From NCBI GenBank assembly GCA_029856685.1, contig JAHKKZ010000005.1, positions 1 through 44,588 on the forward strand: DNA of 44,588 nucleotides, read 5' to 3'. A model generated the notes under the pieces. That model had not been told where the DNA came from, searched no databases, and saw only the letters and a program-made list of their open reading frames with translations. Made by a program: the position numbers and the translations under genes. Below, piece after piece: positions 28,761 to 36,320 of this stretch (position 1 is the first letter of the stretch; each line of letters begins with the position of its first letter). This stretch comes from Candidatus Njordarchaeota archaeon. GTDB taxonomy: Archaea > Asgardarchaeota > Njordarchaeia > Njordarchaeales > Panguiarchaeaceae.

Positions 28761-30212
28761 TTAACTGAAATTCCTTTCAAGTAGACCTTTATATACCGAG
28801 CTAAATATTTTAGTTAAAGCACCAATAGGGGTTATCGCTGAAATGACAATATCGTCTGGATGTATCCTTATATAACCATGATTCGTAAGCATCCAATATG
28901 ATATATGGATTCGTGTGAAGGTTGAGATTATGTTTTTTTCGAATGATGTCCATTCCAACTTATACTGTGGGAAGACAAAGCCAAATACCGTTTTTGCTTT
29001 AAGTGAGTCCCTATTACCCGAGAACGTTATTAGAGCCCTACTCGAATTTAGTTTGACCCTAAGAAAAACCTTACCTTGGCGGAGATATCTGTGGATAATC
29101 TCGTGCTCAGACGAAATTTTTGGCTTACCAAGTTTCTCGATTTCTGGTACTCCGCTCCTAAGAGATGTCTGAAGTTTTACTCCAAGCATGTCTAAATAGG
29201 GCCTTATATTCTCAATCATCTCTAGAACACATTTACGGGCTGAGACAGTATCTCCATTTTCCGTTATAAAATCTGCGTTAATCCCATCTTTTATCGCACG
29301 TAACCGATTTTCCTCTAGAGACTTACTCTCAACAATTTTTTGTTTTCTACGCAGAAGATCTATTGCCTCCAGAGCAATGCCCATCAGAATATGTGTCACA
29401 TCGACCAGATAATCAACTGTCGATGGATTATCTATAAATCTTATCTCAACCCTGCTAGACTCTGGGCCTGAACCATAATCCTCAATAATATTTGTGTAGG
29501 GGCCACGGGGAGTGATGTCTAAGAGGCGGATACCTACGCGGTCTGCTACAACTTTGTGTTCATATCTTTTATCCCGCGTGAAAATAAAAGCATATTTTAA
29601 AATAGCTCTTTTTTCACGTGGGATAATCGTTGCTTTGCTTCTTCTGATGATGGCGTAGCGACTTGGTCGGAGAACACGACTATAGTGTAGGCGGGTGCTA
29701 GCATAGCCTGAGTACTCTCCAGACATTACCGGTGAGTTTGCGGTGAGCGCTATGAGCTCAGGCAAATAGCGTCTTACATTGTTATGTACATATACAAGGA
29801 ACTTCCTAGGCATAGATTTTCTTCGTTTAGGTACTACCGATATGCTTATATGTGTCCCATTTATTGGAAATGGATTCGACTGTATTGGATGTACACTCCC
29901 AGCATAGATCATGAGTTTTCTTCTGCTAGCGACTTCACCTAGGTATGTTCGTATGAGCTTCATAGTTTTCTCTACAAGCAGAAAGTTTAGTGGCTGTGTT
30001 ACGACTTCAAGCTGAGCTGGATGAGGCTCCCACTGGATTCCATATATAAATCTTTTCAAAAATCCTATGTCGATTCTCTTATTAACGATATCATCAATTA
30101 TCTCTTTTATTATTAGGTCTGCCGCTGGTACAATAAAACCCTTGTTGTTGACTGTCAATAATTCGTTTTCTATGCCTACCCTTATTTTAAGATTTTCGAT
30201 GAAGCCCTCCAT
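28761..30212 (-). CDS. GCS2-like glutamate-cysteine ligase/carboxylate-amine ligase homologue
   Basis: VGIENELLTV, IQWEPHPAQLEVVTQPL, YAGSVHPIQSNPFPINGTHISISV, LIALTANSPVMSGEYSGYASTRLHY. Confidence 0.82.
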   Translation of the reverse strand: MEGFIENLKIRVGIENELLTVNNKGFIVPAADLIIKEIIDDIVNKRIDIGFLKRFIYGIQWEPHPAQLEVVTQPLNFLLVEKTMKLIRTYLGEVASRRKLMIYAGSVHPIQSNPFPINGTHISISVVPKRRKSMPRKFLVYVHNNVRRYLPELIALTANSPVMSGEYSGYASTRLHYSRVLRPSRYAIIRRSKATIIPREKRAILKYAFIFTRDKRYEHKVVADRVGIRLLDITPRGPYTNIIEDYGSGPESSRVEIRFIDNPSTVDYLVDVTHILMGIALEAIDLLRRKQKIVESKSLEENRLRAIKDGINADFITENGDTVSARKCVLEMIENIRPYLDMLGVKLQTSLRSGVPEIEKLGKPKISSEHEIIHRYLRQGKVFLRVKLNSSRALITFSGNRDSLKAKTVFGFVFPQYKLEWTSFEKNIISTFTRIHISYWMLTNHGYIRIHPDDIVISAITPIGALTKIFSSVYKGLLERNFS

Positions 30213-31200
30213 AGCTTTTCACTCCGCTAAATTTCTTGATGAATTTGACAAGAGCCCGAATAATCCTGCGTAAATCCCTCCTCGTAGCCTCTCCAGAGAT
30301 TTCAAGCTGAACTGTGCTCACCAACGGAATATTAGAGTGATAGAAGGTAATATCGCCTCCAACGAACCTCGAGTTTGTGCCATAGGTAACATCATTTGAA
30401 TCGAAGATTTGCATTAACATATCCAGATACTTCTTAGGAATCGAAAAACCATACCATGTGCCTATCTCAACCAAGTGTTCTCTTGTACTACTCGATGTAT
30501 GAAGATCGATAATAAGCTTTATTTTTCTTTTCGCTATAAGCTGTTCAAGGATTCTTCGGAATGGCCAGACACGTCCAAGTACTCTGTTTGGGTCAGCGAT
30601 GAAGCGGGGCAAATTTGAGATTAGAGCATATGCAGATGTTCTCTTAGCGATGACCAGAGCTAGTTTTCCCGTATTTATGTCGGACTGAGGAGGCGATGCA
30701 TGCGGCGCTGTTAAAATTACTGGTAATGTACCGGGAATGTATCTGTATCCCGGAATCAGATCTTCGAATCCTTCTGGAACAAATATGCTTACTGTAGGAT
30801 TCCTTAGATTTACGAATACATCTTTTCGACGTAGGAGTCTTATTGTGCCCTTGCTGACTATCATCTTTTCTAATGCGTTTCTGACAGACACTAGAAATCT
30901 TTTTAGTTGTCTGGAGTTCCTAATAATAGAGTTCCCAGATAAATATAGGCTCAGCTGTATATGGAGAAAGAAGTACCAGGAAACGTTGTCTCCTAGGGTA
31001 TTGATGGCCTTTAATCGGTTGATAATTTTTTTGAATATAGATGCCGCATTGGAATTCGACGTAGCATTGGTATTTATCTCCTGGAGAGCCAAATTTATGT
31101 CTCTGTATAAAGCTAATATATGCCTTAGTAGTCTCCAATTAAGTGGAAAGCTATGTCTATTATCTTGTCTTGGCATTATCCGAGAACCCCATAAGAGCAT
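30187..31200 (-). CDS. N-formylglutamate amidohydrolase-like metallohydrolase with helical N-terminal extension
   Basis: TLPVILTAPHASPPQSDINTG, LIIDLHTSSSTREHLVEIGT, PLVSTVQLEISGEATRRDL, FGase-type metal-binding motifs. Confidence 0.72.
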   Translation of the reverse strand: MLLWGSRIMPRQDNRHSFPLNWRLLRHILALYRDINLALQEINTNATSNSNAASIFKKIINRLKAINTLGDNVSWYFFLHIQLSLYLSGNSIIRNSRQLKRFLVSVRNALEKMIVSKGTIRLLRRKDVFVNLRNPTVSIFVPEGFEDLIPGYRYIPGTLPVILTAPHASPPQSDINTGKLALVIAKRTSAYALISNLPRFIADPNRVLGRVWPFRRILEQLIAKRKIKLIIDLHTSSSTREHLVEIGTWYGFSIPKKYLDMLMQIFDSNDVTYGTNSRFVGGDITFYHSNIPLVSTVQLEISGEATRRDLRRIIRALVKFIKKFSGVKSYGGLHRKS

Positions 31201-32467
31201 ATCCTATTGCCAATACAACAAGCTCTGTTGCCTCCCTCAGTTTCTTCCATAAAGAAGAGTCAAATCCGAAAGCATAATTATCGATCTTAATGGATTTAAA
31301 AAGGTAGATTTGTCTTATATGATTTCCCCACTTCAGTATCCGTGGGCCATCGGGCACCAATAATATGGGGACATAAAGGCCTCCTCTAGAGACATTGCTT
31401 ACTCCATATTCCTCAACTAATCCCTGTCCCATGGGAATGCCAGCTCTTCTTATATGGGCACCCACAAATCGGCCTAAATAAGCATATGTTCGGATGTCAA
31501 AGGCATATCTATATGATTCACGTGGAAATGTCAGTATGTCTATTTTTTCCTGAACAACTAAGGTTATTCTCTTCGAGCCAAAAGCTCTCTTTAATTTTGT
31601 TTCAGCATCCGATGCCGATCGTATAAAGATAATGTCCTGACCCTTCTCCCCTTTATTAGGCTTAACAACAACCTCTTTACCTCTAGAAAGCATGTCTTCA
31701 GATATTGATATGGCATCATCAACGTTTTTCGCAAAGTATGTCTCTGGCAACTTGAAAGGAGCTTTTTTGTGTTTTTTAATGAAATCCCTAACAACCCTAT
31801 ATGTCCTAAACTTACTACCAGTAATCTGACCAACCTCGCTACTATTGATTATGGGCTGAGTGATATTCTTTGGAAAAGAGGTATTTCTTCTTACTATTAA
31901 GTCTGGATAAAAGTATCTTGATCCCAATCTTACGGCGATTTTACTATTTAAAACAAAAAAGTTGTTTCTGTTAGCTATGACAGCATATATTCCGCGTCTT
32001 CTAAATTCTTGTGCTATGGAAAATCTTTCTGGCATCAACAGAGGTGCTCCGTTGAGGGGGGTGGTAATCAATACTTTCTTTGGGTATTTCTCTCTAAGCA
32101 TTCTATAGAAAGTTAGCGATGCATCAACGAAAAGTCTAATAAAATCTGTCTCCTCCACATATAACCTAAAGTTTGGAGCGGAGTCAAGAATAAGCTCGAA
32201 TGCTTTTTCCATTACATATATCCCGCCAGACACAGCATTTGCCTCTAAGAAAACAAGGTTATAGTTCTCATCAAGTAAAAAATCGAGTCCGGCATACGGA
32301 TAGTTTCTAATAGCATCCCAATGTCTTTGGTTAAACTTAAACAGATACATATCGCATACCAACCTATCCATTAGAAAAGAAGTAGCAATACTAATCATAA
32401 ATAAAAATTCTAGAGTGGCATCAAAAATTAAGATAATTATTGGCGAAGCTTCTGCCTCTGCTTCCAT
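31160..32467 (-). CDS. ATP-grasp ligase, apparently circularly permuted (start codon uncertain)
   Basis: AGLDFLLDENYNLVFLEANAVSGG near the N-terminus; VLITTPLNGAPLLMPERFSIAQEFRRRGIYAV; ATP-binding EVVVKPNKGEKGQDIIFI; RYAFDIRTYAYLGRFVGAHIRRA. Confidence 0.8.
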   Translation of the reverse strand: MEAEAEASPIIILIFDATLEFLFMISIATSFLMDRLVCDMYLFKFNQRHWDAIRNYPYAGLDFLLDENYNLVFLEANAVSGGIYVMEKAFELILDSAPNFRLYVEETDFIRLFVDASLTFYRMLREKYPKKVLITTPLNGAPLLMPERFSIAQEFRRRGIYAVIANRNNFFVLNSKIAVRLGSRYFYPDLIVRRNTSFPKNITQPIINSSEVGQITGSKFRTYRVVRDFIKKHKKAPFKLPETYFAKNVDDAISISEDMLSRGKEVVVKPNKGEKGQDIIFIRSASDAETKLKRAFGSKRITLVVQEKIDILTFPRESYRYAFDIRTYAYLGRFVGAHIRRAGIPMGQGLVEEYGVSNVSRGGLYVPILLVPDGPRILKWGNHIRQIYLFKSIKIDNYAFGFDSSLWKKLREATELVVLAIGYALMGFSDNAKTR

Positions 32468-33996
32468 TCCCTAATATAATCCTCATACACACCTTGCTTC
32501 TTCAACCATACTCCATAATCTGCCAAATTCCTAAGTACAAGTGCAGCCCTTTCGGGGGTAGGATACGCGGGTATTCCAGCCTTTTCAAATAATCTTCTAA
32601 ATTTAATTGCGTACTCAGCTCCACCCACATCGCAGAATACAACGGGTTTATTCGTATTTTTCCTGCGTATAGCATCTATGAGTTTCTTTGGTAACTCATC
32701 AGTAACTCCTGGTACATGATGCAGTCCAATGATCATTATGGTGTCCGTATTTTTGTCATCCAAAGCAGCTTCCAATGCATAGACAAAACTCTCATCGGTT
32801 GCGGAGCCAGTAACATCTATTGGGTTCGCAAACGTTGAGAAGGGCACAAGAACTCCTTTTTCAATTCCCTCCTTAAGCCTTGCTAAAAGATAATCGCTTG
32901 GTGGGTTCACTCTTAATCCGTACCTCTCAGCGGCATCGGTTGCCAAGAGGCCTGCACCCCCTCCATCTGTGATTATCGTTATATTGTATCCTTGGGCGGG
33001 AGGCTGCATCGTTAATGCTTTAACAGTATCTATGAATTCCTCTAATGTCTCCGTAACTATTGCACCCATTCTTCGAAATGCCGCCTCATACATAGTATAG
33101 TCCCCCGCTAGTGAACCTGTGTGGGATGCTGCCGCCCTTGCCCCAGCCTTTGTTCTTCCTCCCTTAAGAACTACTATCGGTTTTTTCTTGCTCACCTCCC
33201 GTCCTATCTCCACGAATAATCTTCCAGCATGTTTTATGCCCTCAATATAGAACATTATCACATCGACATAGGGATCCTTTAGTGCCCACAGAAGCAAGTC
33301 TGTTTCATCGACATCAACTTTGTTTCCATAGCTTACGAATTTAGCTATTCCGATATCAGCACCGAATAGTGCGTCGAGGATTGCTATTCCCAATGCTCCA
33401 GATTGGCTTCCAAAGAAGATTGTCCCAGGCCTTGGTCGGGGAGTAGCGAGTATCATTTTATCGCCATACTTCTTAAGTTCGGGGACAAATAACATATCAA
33501 CGCCACTATGATTATCAAAAACACCTAGACAATTTGGACCTACTATTCGCATCCCATATTTTTTCGCTATCTCCGTGACCTTATTCTCTAGCTCGACCTG
33601 TCCTATCTCTGAGAATCCAGCAGTTATTATTGATAGCACCTTAACACCTTTCCTTCCACATTCATCCACGACTATAGGGACGACTTTTGCTGGGACACAT
33701 ATTATCGCATGATCTACTGGGTCTGGTATGTCAAGTATTGATTTGTATAACTTCTGTCCAAAGAGTTCCCCGCCCTTAATATTAATCCCATAGACTCGCG
33801 CCTTTAATTTTCCGTTCTGAAAGTTTTCTACAAGATTCTTAAAAACAACCCACCCAACAGACCAAGGATCTCGGGATGCTCCTATTACTGCGATCCCAAT
33901 GGGCTCAAAGAAAGGTTTGAGTTCCTTGAATGCCTGCTCGGCTAGCTCATCTATTTTTTTCGAGACTATGAAGGGGTCTATTTCCTTGTAGGACAT
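32437..33996 (-). CDS. ADP-forming acyl/acetyl-CoA synthetase alpha-type protein (CoA-binding, succinyl-CoA ligase-like)
   Basis: IAVIGASRDPWSVGWVVFKNL, IVGPNCLGVFD, SQSGALGIAILDAL, SHTGSLAGDYTMYEAAFRRMGAI. Confidence 0.92.
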   Translation of the reverse strand: MSYKEIDPFIVSKKIDELAEQAFKELKPFFEPIGIAVIGASRDPWSVGWVVFKNLVENFQNGKLKARVYGINIKGGELFGQKLYKSILDIPDPVDHAIICVPAKVVPIVVDECGRKGVKVLSIITAGFSEIGQVELENKVTEIAKKYGMRIVGPNCLGVFDNHSGVDMLFVPELKKYGDKMILATPRPRPGTIFFGSQSGALGIAILDALFGADIGIAKFVSYGNKVDVDETDLLLWALKDPYVDVIMFYIEGIKHAGRLFVEIGREVSKKKPIVVLKGGRTKAGARAAASHTGSLAGDYTMYEAAFRRMGAIVTETLEEFIDTVKALTMQPPAQGYNITIITDGGGAGLLATDAAERYGLRVNPPSDYLLARLKEGIEKGVLVPFSTFANPIDVTGSATDESFVYALEAALDDKNTDTIMIIGLHHVPGVTDELPKKLIDAIRRKNTNKPVVFCDVGGAEYAIKFRRLFEKAGIPAYPTPERAALVLRNLADYGVWLKKQGVYEDYIREWKQRQKLRQ

Positions 33997-34055
33997 ATTA
34001 TTCTCACCAAGAAGAAATTACTACTAATCAAGGTTAAAAAGTGGTTAATCTAGCT

Positions 34056-34154
34056 TGAGACTGTCCGCTGAGAGATAAGCAAGATATGTGTTCTAGATCA
34101 GAGTAAGAAAAATTTGTCTTGGAGATGGATCACCATAACTCAGTGGACGGTCCC
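34056..34154. mobile_element. MITE-like nonautonomous insertion with 8-bp target duplication
   Basis: TIRs GAGACTGTCCGCTGAG (34057-34072) and CTCAGTGGACGGTCCC (34139-34154, reverse complement GGGACCGTCCACTGAG), 13/16 identical; direct repeat ATCTAGCT at 34048-34055 and 34155-34162. Confidence 0.6.
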
Positions 34155-34156
34155 AT

Positions 34157-34846
34157 CTAGCTCATAAGCTTTTTAATGTCTGTATATGCGAATACATATA
34201 TGATTTTAGGTTTCAATATAACAAAAAACGTAAATGGTAATGTTAAGGTTATGTTGTGGATCAGAGCTAGGAAATTCAGTAGTGCAAGTACGTAGAGAAC
34301 GTCTACCCGTATTTTCAAGATTCTTCTAATAGTCTCTCTGTGCATAATAAATATTACTGTGAGTAAGAACATAGAGAACGAGATAAGTTTCTCAACCATT
34401 TCATCTGTGTAATATATCAGGAAACCCATCTTTGAGAGGATCTCCGTATTTATCCCCCCCTGGACATATGTATATAGAACTAGTGCCCAGAGAAGTGTTG
34501 ATATTGCGGCCAATACAGTAGCAAAAAACATGAGTAGGCGTATCATATCCAGAAGAGATATATAATTGATGCGAAGAGCGGAATGTGCAAACATGCTAAA
34601 TAGAGCTACACCAACCATAATCATAGCGCTAGAGATGATAATTAGAAGCAGAAGGAACAAAACCACGATGTTATTCGTAATCATCGATATTAGAATATCA
34701 ATGGGAGTAAGTATTAGAATCGATAGAGATATTATGATGAATGAGTTCCTTATTCTCCTCCTCTGATGCTTTAGGAATCTTAGCCTTATATTAATAAGTT
34801 CTTCTAGGTCTTCTCTACTGACTAGTTTCATCTGCATAGATTTCAA
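34157..34846 (-). CDS. Integral membrane hypothetical protein
   Basis: 229 aa, about 5-6 hydrophobic helices; overlaps the preceding gene by 32 bp. Confidence 0.7.
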   Translation of the reverse strand: MKSMQMKLVSREDLEELINIRLRFLKHQRRRIRNSFIIISLSILILTPIDILISMITNNIVVLFLLLLIIISSAMIMVGVALFSMFAHSALRINYISLLDMIRLLMFFATVLAAISTLLWALVLYTYVQGGINTEILSKMGFLIYYTDEMVEKLISFSMFLLTVIFIMHRETIRRILKIRVDVLYVLALLNFLALIHNITLTLPFTFFVILKPKIIYVFAYTDIKKLMS

Positions 34847-35444
34847 CTAGATCGAATTTTTGATGTAAATAGGTATAACTTTTGCTTGGGGAATCCTGTA
34901 GAGCAGGCTCAAAGACAATCTTCTCTTTATGATGTATGAGTAAAGGCCAATACAAAATCTCCTCGGAAACGTATTTCGAGTCCTGTTCAATGTTTATGGC
35001 GTCAAGAAGTGCATAGATCTGGATATACTCGTCAGATGTGGCTATCTTCTTAGCTTCTGCTACTTGCGCGGGAACGAATAGTTGGAGGATAAGTCTACGT
35101 GGAATCTTTCTCATGGCCTCACGAGTCTCTTCTACAAATCTAAAGGCTATCTTCTTAAGTTCCTTAAGAACTTCAAAAATTCGCCGACCATCGGTAAGTG
35201 GTTCAAGAATGATGCCTATGTCTGGTCGGCCCCTCTCTGCTTTGATATGTCTGGGGTTTCGCATGAGAAGAACGTATGCCTCAGGCTGATTTAGTTTGGG
35301 CGGTGTGTACCCATCGAAGCACATCTCATATTTCTTAGATTTGGTTATGTACGTTATTTTAATCATGGGGATCCAAACTAGGATGAAATCCCTGTCCTTT
35401 CTCATGACCTTATGGATATCAATTCTTGGCTTAGCAAACCACAA
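34815..35444 (-). CDS. Hypothetical protein
   Basis: 209-aa ORF coupled to the downstream membrane protein. Confidence 0.65.
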   Translation of the reverse strand: MWFAKPRIDIHKVMRKDRDFILVWIPMIKITYITKSKKYEMCFDGYTPPKLNQPEAYVLLMRNPRHIKAERGRPDIGIILEPLTDGRRIFEVLKELKKIAFRFVEETREAMRKIPRRLILQLFVPAQVAEAKKIATSDEYIQIYALLDAINIEQDSKYVSEEILYWPLLIHHKEKIVFEPALQDSPSKSYTYLHQKFDLVEIYADETSQ

Positions 35445-35513
35445 AAGTGAACACCAACTAAACTAAATAATACCAAAACGCACAATTATATTATATAATT
35501 AACAATCTGAAGA

Positions 35514-36197
35514 TTAAGAATTAGATTTTCCAGAGATTTTCTGTAACTCGAGAATATCCTGTTTGTTAGGTCTACGATTGATTCTCTCAACAGTGTATTC
35601 GGCGAGTTCTCTTAGAACATTTGTTGGTAGAGGAGAATCCCCTAGAAGACCACATATTGCTTTGAACCAAAGAACTCTGTTTTCATTATTGCTAGGGCTT
35701 GGAACAAGCCCAAATAGTACTACATAGGAGTTTCTTATGACTATAAAATGCTTATCATCCATAGAGATTGTTTCTGGGCTATTTATTTTTTCTTTGGCGA
35801 TTTGGGGCTGTAAGTTCCTAACTATGAGGCTAAGGATGTTATACAGATCCGTCAGACATTCTGGACAAGTTCTAATATCAATAATCTTTTTTGTAGGCCA
35901 ACAAGCGATGAACTCGAAATTCTTAACAATGATTATATCTGTAAGTACTGTATAATCTCTGAATATTGTTGCTGTCCCAACGATATGTGTGTAGGGCGTG
36001 ATATAGGCCCCACGCATAAATAGCGAGGAGTCGATGTCAACTATCAAAGCGTGGTCTTTGTGTATCAAAGCTATTCTCCGTAGACCTCCAAACTCAGGAG
36101 AAAATTTATCTAAATTGACAATATTGCGAGCACCACACCGAGGACAGATGATGATGAATTCTTTTCCCAAAATTTTCACCGAGCAAAGTAAATACAT
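35514..36197 (-). CDS. Hypothetical protein with N-terminal zinc-ribbon half and extra CPEC motif
   Basis: IICPRCGARN and RTCPECL; same-strand set with 34815-35444. Confidence 0.65.
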   Translation of the reverse strand: MYLLCSVKILGKEFIIICPRCGARNIVNLDKFSPEFGGLRRIALIHKDHALIVDIDSSLFMRGAYITPYTHIVGTATIFRDYTVLTDIIIVKNFEFIACWPTKKIIDIRTCPECLTDLYNILSLIVRNLQPQIAKEKINSPETISMDDKHFIVIRNSYVVLFGLVPSPSNNENRVLWFKAICGLLGDSPLPTNVLRELAEYTVERINRRPNKQDILELQKISGKSNS

Positions 36198-36320
36198 ACA
36201 ATAATTACGTTATTGCAATTTTCGAATTCTTGGCAATAAGTATTGGTTACTGGTTTTTCATTATCCCTACTTTATGTTTTATATTAGAAAAATACTGTTT
36301 ACTTATAGGATATTATAGTT

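Noticed and set aside
31160-33996. ATP-grasp after ADP-forming CoA synthetase alpha could be its beta subunit
   Set aside because: The ATP-grasp motif order and length fit a CP-ATP-grasp amidoligase, not the ~230-aa ACD beta subunit, and the CoA-ligase beta motifs are absent
35484-35500. 17-bp palindrome AATTATAT-T-ATATAATT
   Set aside because: Pure A/T intergenic sequence, likely TATA/low complexity; could be chance
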